A stretch of DNA of 64,000 nt from Bergeyella_A cardium (GTDB lineage Bacteria; Bacteroidota; Bacteroidia; Flavobacteriales; Weeksellaceae). A model generated the notes under the pieces. It was not told the origin of the DNA and made no database searches. It was given only the letters and a program-made list of their open reading frames with translations. The DNA lies in assembly GCF_030012605.2 (NCBI RefSeq), contig NZ_CP114055.2; one strand, written 5' to 3'. Position numbers and translations under genes: made by a program. This document shows, one piece after another, positions 1 to 7,926 of the stretch; the first letter of the stretch is position 1; each line of letters starts with the position of its first letter.

Positions 1-1133
1 GTTGAGTTTTTTATCCAAAGGTCATAAGCACCTCTGATTTCGGTTGATATCTCACCCAGCCAGCCAGCCTCCTGGTTAATAGCGGTATAGACTTTTATAA
101 AATCAATCCCGATGAGATGTACAGGTTTTCCATTTTTATCTACTGCCCAAGATATGTCTATATTAGAGGCCTCAGATTCGTTGGGAGCGTTATCAGCATA
201 GCCAAAATCATAAGCCTTGCCTGTCCAATGGGCATTCGCTCCGCCATTTTGGGTGTAATTATCCTTTAGCTTTGTTCCAGAGAATGATAGTGTGGACTGA
301 TGGAGCCAAAGAGGGTAATAGCTCTGAGAATGAAATCTGTTTTTTGATTTAAAACCTGAATTTCCTTGATTATCTTCCCATTTTATATAGTTTTTTTCTT
401 CACCAGAAGGTTCATTTTCAGGTTTAAAATAGGTGATTTGGTAATTCTTCACCGTCTCCGAAGAAGAGTGTTCACTCCCTGCAATTTCGTACCATTCATT
501 ATCATCTGGCTTTCCGTTTTTATTTCTGTCATAGGCTACCATTATGATTCCAGGTTCACTACTGCCCGCAAAGGCATTGCCTAAAACTTTAAAATCTCTC
601 CCCGTAAGGTTAGGAATGGTGTGGTCAAACGAAAAGATAACAAAACCACCATATCCCCCAAGACTAATAAGGTCTTTTGTATCACCCACAAGAGCTTTTT
701 TTGCCTTAGCGAGGAGATGTTGTTCGGTATTTTGGTCTTCGTAGGCTGGGAGTTTGTTGATGAACTGCCCCACAGCAGGGCGATACTCTAATACATCGGC
801 AATATACTCGCTAAATTTCTTGTCTTCCTCGGTTACATTAATGGTTGAAGTATAGGTAAGTGATTTGCCATTATAAGAAACCTCAAGGTTAAGGGTATGA
901 GGAGCTATTTCTGTGGAAATAAATTCAAAGACAGGAGCTTTAGAGTATTCTTTACCATCTACTTTCCAAATGAAAGATGCAGAAAGCGGGATGTTGGGCT
1001 TTATCTCCAGGACTTTAAACCTGTTGACCGTATAGGAGGGTTCTAAAATTCCAATAGGGATATCGGGTTGCAGAAAGTCATCCGCAGTACATGCTCCAAG
1101 AGCCAATAAAAAGATTAAGTGTTTCGGTTTCAT
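1..1133 (-). CDS. Surface lipoprotein, third gene of probable corrinoid-uptake locus (3' end outside window)
   Basis: The gene starts at 1133 and reads off the left edge with no stop (about 377 codons visible). The N-terminus MKPKHLIFLLALGAC is a lipoprotein signal with lipobox LGAC and lipidated Cys15. It is followed by TADDF, which resembles the flavobacterial lipoprotein export signal (SDDFE type) that sends lipoproteins to the cell surface. An Ig/PKD-like segment (about residues 25-90) is followed by a larger beta-rich domain with a DRNKNGKPDDNEW stretch, a possible calcium loop. I infer a ligand-capturing accessory protein, because it lies downstream of a TonB receptor and a BtuG-like lipoprotein, the arrangement of Bacteroides B12 loci. 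A minus-strand TACCTTTG box at 1141-1148 suggests it may also have its own promoter. The exact ligand is unknown. Confidence 0.72.
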   Translation of the reverse strand, partial: MKPKHLIFLLALGACTADDFLQPDIPIGILEPSYTVNRFKVLEIKPNIPLSASFIWKVDGKEYSKAPVFEFISTEIAPHTLNLEVSYNGKSLTYTSTINVTEEDKKFSEYIADVLEYRPAVGQFINKLPAYEDQNTEQHLLAKAKKALVGDTKDLISLGGYGGFVIFSFDHTIPNLTGRDFKVLGNAFAGSSEPGIIMVAYDRNKNGKPDDNEWYEIAGSEHSSSETVKNYQITYFKPENEPSGEEKNYIKWEDNQGNSGFKSKNRFHSQSYYPLWLHQSTLSFSGTKLKDNYTQNGGANAHWTGKAYDFGYADNAPNESEASNIDISWAVDKNGKPVHLIGIDFIKVYTAINQEAGWLGEISTEIRGAYDLWIKNS

Positions 1134-1257
1134 TGTCCCACAAAGGTAGAAAAATAATAAAAAATACCTTATTAGTCTATTTAGAATAGATTTTTGAGGA
1201 AATTGAAAATGTTAATAATAGAGATTAAATCATTGAAAATTAATATAAAAGTATTGA

Positions 1258-2400
1258 TTAATCTTTATAAACAAATGCAAAATGAGCAGGAATATTGCCT
1301 GCTGATTGCTCCCATTTGAAGTTACCATTTTTGTCAAAGGCATAGATATAACCAATAGAGGTATAGTCCCTCGCATCGGTGATATAAATATCTCCACTTA
1401 TTGGATTTACAGCGATACCGTATGGGTTCTGAATCTTTTTTTGATATTCGGTAGGGATTAAATCCGTACTGAGAATGGTCTCTGATTCTACATCTATCAC
1501 TCCAAATGACTTCTTAGTTGTGTGAGTATTATAGTTAAAGTCATTAGCATAATAGTAGAGTTTGTCATTAACTATTGTCATATTGCTCACAGGAATATCA
1601 AAGGATTTTTTGACTTCACCTGTGCTGGCATCTACTACAAAGAGGTTGGATTTGTGGTTATAATAGTCTCCCCGTGAACTGATATACAAATCTCCAAATC
1701 TGTCTTTTTTAATTCTATGGAGATTAATATCTATATCTATCTTCTTCTCTTCAGTAAAGGTTTTAAGGTCGATAATAGAAAGAGTTTTATCATAATTTGG
1801 GAAACGGTAGCCACCTGAATTAACAACGAAGAGCTTGCTATTTTCTCCCACGACGAGTTCTTCAGGTTGGTAGCCTACAATTACTTCTCTCTGGATACTA
1901 AGACTGGCAGTGTCTATCTCCACCACCTTTCCAAGTGGAGCTTTTGGGTCTGGAGAGATCTTTCCATTATAACTGCTGGCGTAGGCTTTGCCACTACTAA
2001 AGCAAATATATCGGCAGTTTTGCAAAGGGATGGATTTGATGCGCTTTGCTGTTTTTGTATCAAGTACTTCTATCTTTCCTGATACATTAATTACGGCATA
2101 GAGCTTAGAACCATAGACTTGAAGGTCATTCCCCACATCTCCGAGTTCTTTCACTACACTTGGGTTGGCAGTAGCGTAGATGTTTTTGTGGTAAATTCCC
2201 TTTGTATAGTCCAGATAATCCAGTGTAGCCTGGTTGGTTCCCATTGCTCCCTCATTCAAGAGATAAAAACCCTGTATCTTTCCAGAAGCCTCTGGTGGAA
2301 GAGGGGTTTCCTCTATCTGAGGAATGTATTCATTTCCTCTGCAGCTAAAAAGGAGGAGAATCCAAGAGGTAGCTAATAATAAAAAGGAGTTCTTATTCAT
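1258..2400 (-). CDS. YncE/DUF5074-type beta-propeller surface lipoprotein, BtuG-like
   Basis: 380 aa. The N-terminus has a lipoprotein signal ending LLFSC (lipidated Cys20). The rest is a repeating beta-propeller: successive blades end in patterns such as IEVLDTKTAKRIKSIPL, VVEIDTASLSIQREVIVG and LFVVDASTGEVKKSFDI. This is the YncE/DUF5074 type. In Bacteroides the equivalent protein BtuG is a seven-bladed surface propeller that binds vitamin B12 very tightly and hands it to BtuB. The start is 11 nt after the receptor stop codon, so the two are co-transcribed. Corrinoid binding is inferred from architecture and neighbours. Another small ligand cannot be excluded. Confidence 0.8.
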   Translation of the reverse strand: MNKNSFLLLATSWILLLFSCRGNEYIPQIEETPLPPEASGKIQGFYLLNEGAMGTNQATLDYLDYTKGIYHKNIYATANPSVVKELGDVGNDLQVYGSKLYAVINVSGKIEVLDTKTAKRIKSIPLQNCRYICFSSGKAYASSYNGKISPDPKAPLGKVVEIDTASLSIQREVIVGYQPEELVVGENSKLFVVNSGGYRFPNYDKTLSIIDLKTFTEEKKIDIDINLHRIKKDRFGDLYISSRGDYYNHKSNLFVVDASTGEVKKSFDIPVSNMTIVNDKLYYYANDFNYNTHTTKKSFGVIDVESETILSTDLIPTEYQKKIQNPYGIAVNPISGDIYITDARDYTSIGYIYAFDKNGNFKWEQSAGNIPAHFAFVYKD

Positions 2401-2411
2401 TGTTTTAAAAC

Positions 2412-4424
2412 CTATAAGTTCCAGTTGAGTACCAGTTTGAAGTTTCTACCAGGCATTGGATAGTTTGTTACAACTTCGTAGTACTGATTGAGGAGATTAT
2501 TCGCCTCCAAAGATACTTTAAATTTATTAGTTCCAACTTTAAATTCTTTTTGCAATGCAATATCGTGAGTATACCAAGGCTGGATTTCATAATAACGGAT
2601 GTTGTTTTGAAGTGCATTATACCGCTTGCCTGCATAAATGAAACTGTAATGTAGCCCCCAGCCTTTATAGTCTGAAATTAACGAAAAACTACCGCTATGT
2701 AGGGGGGTATATGGAATTTGATGGTTGTAATATGAATCTGACTTATCGGTGAGATTTTTTGCTGACTGATAAGTATAATTTAAGAGCGGACGAAGGTTAA
2801 AATTCCCCATCTGAAGCGTAGTTTGCAGTTGAATATCCGTACCGATAATTTCCACATATCCAAGGTTCTTCATCATCCATCTAAACATACTGCCGTTAGG
2901 TGCAGCGATGATTTTATTTTCTACTTTGTTGAAATACACATCTGCCTTTAGCTGAAGCTGTCTCACTATTTTAGCTTCATTCTCCTTCTGAAAGCTTAGC
3001 CCAAGGTTATATTGATGAGTGTATTCGGGCTGAAGGTTTGAGGTGCCGATTATGGTGTAATAGAGGTCGTTAAATGTAGGCATTCTGAAGCTCTTTTTAT
3101 AAAATGCTCGGAAACTAACGCCTTGATTCTTCAATTGATAGCTTAGGAAGAGGGAGGGCGACCATTCGGATTTGTCGGGAGAGGCTGCATTGCGCTTCAC
3201 TTCCTCTTGAACGAAGGTGCCAAGGAGGCTGCCCAGTACCTTAACGCCTCCCTTTTGGTAAGTTGTAGCAAAGGCTACGAGCTCTGTGTATCGGGTGGGG
3301 AAAGAGAAGAGTGGCAGGTCGGCACTAAGATTATTGAATTGGAAATCTGCGCTTAAGCTGATGTCCCAACTTGGATTGATGGAGTAAATATTGGATGAGG
3401 AGAGGTAGGCTTCCCTCTGAATATAAGTATTTTGAATCTTGTGGAGCTTGGTGGTGGTCGCCGTGTCTGCATAATGGGTATAGTCGTAAGCAAGTTTGGT
3501 TTTAAGCTGTGTTTCAATGCTGGGGAACAGCTTTTTACGCAATGTGGTTTGCAGAAAATAATTCTCGTCCCTCAACCTTTGCCCTCTTTCCTTAAAACCG
3601 CCATTCACAATCGGCGCGGGAAGCCCTCGGTTGGACTGATAAGCATAAGCCCTCGCCTCCCAACTGCCTCTATCGAGTTTAGTGAATATCGCAGTCTCTA
3701 ATCTTTTGGATTGAATATCACTATCATACCTCTTAGCAAGCGTATCATAGGCGATACTCCCATCGAGCTTCTTTTTAGTATATCGGAAGCGGTAGATGCC
3801 ATCACTTTCCAGAAACTCACCACTAATACTCGCAGAAGTATGAGCTGAAAGCCTCTGCTCCAGCCGAAAAGAGGGATTGAAAAGCGAAATAGACGAATTT
3901 TTAAGCCTTAAAATGAGATTGGTTTTCCTTCCATTTGAAAATAAAGGCCTTTTAGGCTGAATATAAATACTCCCCGACGAACCAAAATCTTTCGCTGGCT
4001 GAAATATATCGGATTTCTGCCCATTATAAAGGGCTATTTCCTCTACATCATCCAAAGAAAACCGACCTAAATCTACAATTCCGTTCTGTGCATTTCCAAG
4101 CTGGATACCATCATAAAAAACACCCGTATGATGGCTCCCAAGACTCCGAATATTAATGGTTTTTAGCCCTCCTATACCTCCGTAATCCTTAATCTGAACA
4201 CCAGAGAAATACCTCAGAGCATCTGCCACCGAATGAGAATTAAGTCTTTGGAGCTCCTTACCGCTAAGCACTTGTACAGGAATCACCTCTTTGAAATTCC
4301 TTTTGTATAATTCCAGTGTTTGTATTGTTTGGAGGCTGTCTGCTCCCCTCTGTGCAGAAACATAATGCCCAAAAAGTAAAAACAAAATGAGAATATAGCA
4401 CTGAAAGGAGGTAGAAAATGACAT
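2412..4424 (-). CDS. TonB-dependent outer-membrane receptor, BtuB-like
   Basis: About 670 aa. A signal peptide ends near HYVSAQ, followed by a TonB plug (VQVLSGKELQRL, then DALRYFSGVQIKDYGG and the IRSLGSHHTGVFYDG segment) and a 22-strand-type barrel ending in an aromatic C-terminal strand (RNFKLVLNWNL). There is no N-terminal carboxypeptidase-like domain, so it is not SusC-like. Size and partners (BtuG-like propeller and surface lipoprotein) fit a BtuB-type corrinoid transporter. A GTG at 4445 would add seven residues, including a lysine useful in a signal peptide. That GTG lies inside a minus-strand TACCTTTG promoter box (4445-4452), so I prefer the ATG at 4424. No cobalamin riboswitch is visible in the 130 nt upstream. 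Confidence 0.85.
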   Translation of the reverse strand: MSFSTSFQCYILILFLLFGHYVSAQRGADSLQTIQTLELYKRNFKEVIPVQVLSGKELQRLNSHSVADALRYFSGVQIKDYGGIGGLKTINIRSLGSHHTGVFYDGIQLGNAQNGIVDLGRFSLDDVEEIALYNGQKSDIFQPAKDFGSSGSIYIQPKRPLFSNGRKTNLILRLKNSSISLFNPSFRLEQRLSAHTSASISGEFLESDGIYRFRYTKKKLDGSIAYDTLAKRYDSDIQSKRLETAIFTKLDRGSWEARAYAYQSNRGLPAPIVNGGFKERGQRLRDENYFLQTTLRKKLFPSIETQLKTKLAYDYTHYADTATTTKLHKIQNTYIQREAYLSSSNIYSINPSWDISLSADFQFNNLSADLPLFSFPTRYTELVAFATTYQKGGVKVLGSLLGTFVQEEVKRNAASPDKSEWSPSLFLSYQLKNQGVSFRAFYKKSFRMPTFNDLYYTIIGTSNLQPEYTHQYNLGLSFQKENEAKIVRQLQLKADVYFNKVENKIIAAPNGSMFRWMMKNLGYVEIIGTDIQLQTTLQMGNFNLRPLLNYTYQSAKNLTDKSDSYYNHQIPYTPLHSGSFSLISDYKGWGLHYSFIYAGKRYNALQNNIRYYEIQPWYTHDIALQKEFKVGTNKFKVSLEANNLLNQYYEVVTNYPMPGRNFKLVLNWNL

Positions 4425-4579
4425 AAGTTTCGTAAGGAAAGGCACAAAGGTAGCTAAAAAAGATTTTTTGATAGTGAAAAAATTAAATACCCATATTTGA
4501 GTAGGTTGTCCTTCTATGCCAGAGGCAAAAAATTCATTCTAATTTCGTTATTTTACGGCGTTATTTTAAAAAGGAGGCT

Positions 4580-7500
4580 TTGAGGCTGTTTTTATTTTGT
4601 ATGATATTCGGATTTTTAGGGATAAACTCTTCTTACGCCCAGATTTTCTCGTGGGAAAATCCGAATATTAAGGACAGCTTGAAGGTAGATAGCCTTATTT
4701 CTGCTAAGATGAATAAAGATTTCTTCAAGCGGGATACGGTAGATTTTATAAAACATCCTCAAAAGAGAATTATAGATGATGCTGTTCTGATAAAAGCCGA
4801 TAGGAAAAGGATTTTGGGTGAGCTCACTTCTAAGGGCTCCATTATCCGAGGGCTGAGTTTTGGAAACAATCAAGGTTCGGCAGTGCAGAGCAGTATGGAC
4901 TTGCAGATTGGTGGCAAGCTCTCCAAAGATGTCTCCATCCTCGCGAGTATTTATGACCACAGCCTCCCTGTACAGGCAGATGGCTATACCCAGACTTTGG
5001 AGGATTTTGACAGGATTTTTATTCAGCTCAATATTAAGGACAAGACGATATTAAGAGCAGGGCATATTGACCTTATAGATGATAAAACCTATTTCGGAAA
5101 GTACCAGAGGAGGAGCTTGGGCTTGGAGTTCCAGACTGAATTTGGGGAGGAGAACAAGACTTTTACCGACTTGTCGATAGGAGTTGCCCGCTCGGAGTTT
5201 CACAGGATGAGGTTTCAAGGGGTGGAGGGCAATCAGGGCCCGTACAGGCTTAGAGGGAAGAATGGGGAGAACTTTATCACGATAATTTCAGGCTCCGAGC
5301 AGGTGTTTATCGATGGTATACTGATGAAAAGAGGCGAAGATGCCGACTATATCATCAATTATAATACTGGAGAGCTCAGTTTTACCAGTCTTAGACCTAT
5401 TTATAAGCAGAATTTCATCAGCGTGTCGTATAATTATACCAACAGGAATTATTCTCGCTTCCTTGTAACTGGAGGGCTCAGGCACGAGAGGGAAAGATTT
5501 AAAGGCGGTATCAAATGGTTCCTCGAAACCGATAATAAAAATGCTCCTCTGGCGCTCAACCTAAGTAAAGAAGATGAAAAAATTCTCTCCCTTGCAGGGA
5601 ATAACACCCAACTGATGTACGCTCCCTCTGCTCGAGAGGCTGAATACGATGTCAATAAAATCCTCTACCGAAAGATAAGCAGCCCACACGGTGATTATTT
5701 TGAATTTTCTAATGATAAAAATGAGAAACTCTATGAAGTTTCCTTCAACTACTTTGGGAAGGATAAGGGGGATTATAAACTTATGCAAACCACGAATAAC
5801 GGCAGGGTATTTCAGTATGTTGGCAAGCAGATGGGGGATTATTCAGCGGTGAGGAAGCTCCCATCGCCAGAACGCAGGCAGGTACTTTCTGTCAATGGGG
5901 AGTATCTTTTGGATGATAGCGATGGGAAAATCGGTGCCGATCTCTCTCTTAGCAATTATGATATCAACCTTTTTTCATCTAAGGATAATGACCAGAATAC
6001 AGGCTATGCGGGGAGGATATTTGCACAGAAAAGTTTCAAAAAAGGAGATTGGACGGGGACTCCCTCATTAGAATTTCAAAGGATAGACGGCAGATTTCAC
6101 ATCCTTGACAGGATAAATGGTGTAGAGTTTTCCAGAGACTTTAATCTCCCGCAGGAGTTTAACCACAAGACCCAAAACCGATTGATTTTTAGCTTTGATA
6201 ATCGCTGGAGTGGCCAGTCGTTTATTAATTATAAGCTCAATTACCTTAGCGAAAAGGCGTCGTATACTGGGATTAAAAATGATATAGACTTCGTATGGGA
6301 GAAGGGGCGAATACTTACCCAAGGGAAGATCTCCTACCTCAATACCAAAGGTGCGGAGGAGCAGACGAATTTCATCAGAGGGAGTGTAGAATCACAGCTC
6401 AAAGGTGATAAAGGGAGCTGGTCAATCGGGGGGAGTATGGAGCATAATCTTAGGAGAATTGAAGCAATTGGAGGCTATGAGGCAAACAGTTTTAGCTGGA
6501 AGGAGGTCTTTCTTCAAAAGAAAATCGGTGATACTGCCCGTACGAAGCTCCTTGCAAAAATTTATTTCAGGGATAATGATTCTATACAGGGCAATCGCTT
6601 GCAGAATTTCAATCACATCCTCGGTTTGGAGGCAGAAGCAAAGCTCATTAAAACCGAAAAAACGGAGCTCAGCACTGCATTGCATTACCGAAAGTTTTTC
6701 TATCAAAATGGTGGAGATGGAAGCAGGCACCAGGACTTTATACTCGGGAATATCAGCTATAATCAGCAATTATTTTCTGGTGGTTTGCGCTTTCAGACGC
6801 TCTATGAGCTCGGCAATGGGCAGGAGGCACAGCGCGCCTTCCAATATATAAAGGTTACCGATGGGCAGGGCGTCTATAAATGGACGGATTATAATGGCGA
6901 TGGCATACAACAGCTCGATGAGTTTGAAATCGCAGAGTACTCCGACCTTGCCCAGTACATCAGGGTGTATACTGACTCGGTGCGCTACCTTCCGAGCAAT
7001 AAAAACAGATTGCAGTTCTCCGTTTTTCTTAATCCACATCAAGTTTTTTATTCAGAAAACCCCTTCTTAAAACGGTGGAATTTTAATTTTTCCTTTTCGG
7101 TGGATAATTCCTTCCTGAAAAATAACAAAACAGTGGCTTTTAATCCTTTCGAGAGGGGAGATATAATGCGCAGCCAGAACTTGCTCGCCTCTGCTACCTT
7201 TAATTCTAATGAGAAATCAGGCTGGAGTGGTAGCTACAGATTTACCGATAATCAGAATCTTATCAATGCCAATTTTAGCATAGAAGACAGTCATAGAGCA
7301 GGGCATTTCCTCAATATAGGCTATCGATTTAATGAATATTTAAAAGCCGATTGGGAGAATAAATTGGGAAAAAGCACCCATTTCTCTCAGATTTTTGCCA
7401 CCCGAAATTATAAAATCAGCATCATAGAGACCCGACCAAAAGCTACCTACCAACTTAGCCAAAACACAGAGGCAGAGCTTTCTGCAGCCTATATCAACAA

Positions 7501-7807
7501 GAATAGAACAGATGGCGAGGAGCATCTCCGCAGCTTTGATTTTACAGGTGCTGTGCTATGGACGACGCAAAAGACCAGTTTGAGGGGCAGTTTTTCGCTT
7601 ATCAATAATTACTTTACAGGCAATAGCTTTTCAGTTGTGGCAAATCAAATGCTCGATGGGCTAAAAGCCGGTACCAACAAGGTCTGGAGCCTCCACTTTC
7701 ATCAAGCCATTACCTCCATTATCTCTCTTAGTATCGGCTACGAGGGCAGAATGCACGACGACCGCACCATACACACAGGTTCTATGCAGCTCAAAGCAAA
7801 TTTTTAA
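4580..7807 (+). CDS. Large outer-membrane beta-barrel protein of unknown function with EF-hand-like loop
   Basis: 1075 aa and secreted (signal peptide ending NSSYAQ). The N-terminal 150 residues include a conserved-looking segment RGLSFGNNQGSAVQSS with nearby GGKLSKD. The remainder is alternating polar/aromatic beta-strands ending in a C-terminal MQLKANF strand, typical of a large barrel. D770-x-N772-x-D774-G775 with E781 matches a 12-residue calcium loop. The start is TTG at 4580, two bases after AAGGAGG, a rare strong Shine-Dalgarno for this phylum. It supplies the arginine of the signal peptide. The first ATG at 4601 would leave an uncharged signal. I believe the family is widespread in Bacteroidota but know no function. 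Divergent from the receptor gene with a 134-155 bp spacer. Confidence 0.75.
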   Translation: MRLFLFCMIFGFLGINSSYAQIFSWENPNIKDSLKVDSLISAKMNKDFFKRDTVDFIKHPQKRIIDDAVLIKADRKRILGELTSKGSIIRGLSFGNNQGSAVQSSMDLQIGGKLSKDVSILASIYDHSLPVQADGYTQTLEDFDRIFIQLNIKDKTILRAGHIDLIDDKTYFGKYQRRSLGLEFQTEFGEENKTFTDLSIGVARSEFHRMRFQGVEGNQGPYRLRGKNGENFITIISGSEQVFIDGILMKRGEDADYIINYNTGELSFTSLRPIYKQNFISVSYNYTNRNYSRFLVTGGLRHERERFKGGIKWFLETDNKNAPLALNLSKEDEKILSLAGNNTQLMYAPSAREAEYDVNKILYRKISSPHGDYFEFSNDKNEKLYEVSFNYFGKDKGDYKLMQTTNNGRVFQYVGKQMGDYSAVRKLPSPERRQVLSVNGEYLLDDSDGKIGADLSLSNYDINLFSSKDNDQNTGYAGRIFAQKSFKKGDWTGTPSLEFQRIDGRFHILDRINGVEFSRDFNLPQEFNHKTQNRLIFSFDNRWSGQSFINYKLNYLSEKASYTGIKNDIDFVWEKGRILTQGKISYLNTKGAEEQTNFIRGSVESQLKGDKGSWSIGGSMEHNLRRIEAIGGYEANSFSWKEVFLQKKIGDTARTKLLAKIYFRDNDSIQGNRLQNFNHILGLEAEAKLIKTEKTELSTALHYRKFFYQNGGDGSRHQDFILGNISYNQQLFSGGLRFQTLYELGNGQEAQRAFQYIKVTDGQGVYKWTDYNGDGIQQLDEFEIAEYSDLAQYIRVYTDSVRYLPSNKNRLQFSVFLNPHQVFYSENPFLKRWNFNFSFSVDNSFLKNNKTVAFNPFERGDIMRSQNLLASATFNSNEKSGWSGSYRFTDNQNLINANFSIEDSHRAGHFLNIGYRFNEYLKADWENKLGKSTHFSQIFATRNYKISIIETRPKATYQLSQNTEAELSAAYINKNRTDGEEHLRSFDFTGAVLWTTQKTSLRGSFSLINNYFTGNSFSVVANQMLDGLKAGTNKVWSLHFHQAITSIISLSIGYEGRMHDDRTIHTGSMQLKANF

Positions 7808-7810
7808 GAG

Positions 7811-7832
7811 GGACTGGCATCGCCCCTTTTTT
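7811..7832 (+). terminator. Possible terminator after the barrel gene
   Basis: A GGG...CCCC pairing with a seven-T tract (CCCCTTTTTTT) directly follows the stop codon. The stem is short, with one mismatch below it. Confidence 0.4.
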
Positions 7833-7866
7833 TAGGTGATATCGCCTTTCTATTATAATAATTTGC

Positions 7867-7881
7867 TGGACAATTTGTCCA
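7867..7881. promoter_or_regulatory. Perfect palindrome upstream of ccsBA promoter
   Basis: TGGACAA-T-TTGTCCA is a perfect 7-bp inverted repeat with a one-base centre. It lies 10 bp upstream of the -7 box TACTTTTG (7891-7898). The position suits an operator. The binding regulator is unknown. Confidence 0.4.
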
Positions 7882-7890
7882 AATAATCCT

Positions 7891-7898
7891 TACTTTTG
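7891..7898 (+). promoter_or_regulatory. -7 box of ccsBA promoter
   Basis: TACTTTTG matches the Bacteroidota -7 consensus TAnnTTTG. Transcription would begin near 7905, beside a six-codon minicistron (MKLQRN, 7907-7927) whose TAA overlaps the ccsBA ATG (TAATG). No TTG element at the usual distance is visible. Confidence 0.55.
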
Positions 7899-7926
7899 CC
7901 GCCGAAATGAAACTTCAGAGAAACTA

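Noticed and set aside
4425..4600. Cobalamin riboswitch upstream of the TonB receptor
   Set aside because: The 130-nt spacer is too short and lacks the conserved B12-box and long paired elements.
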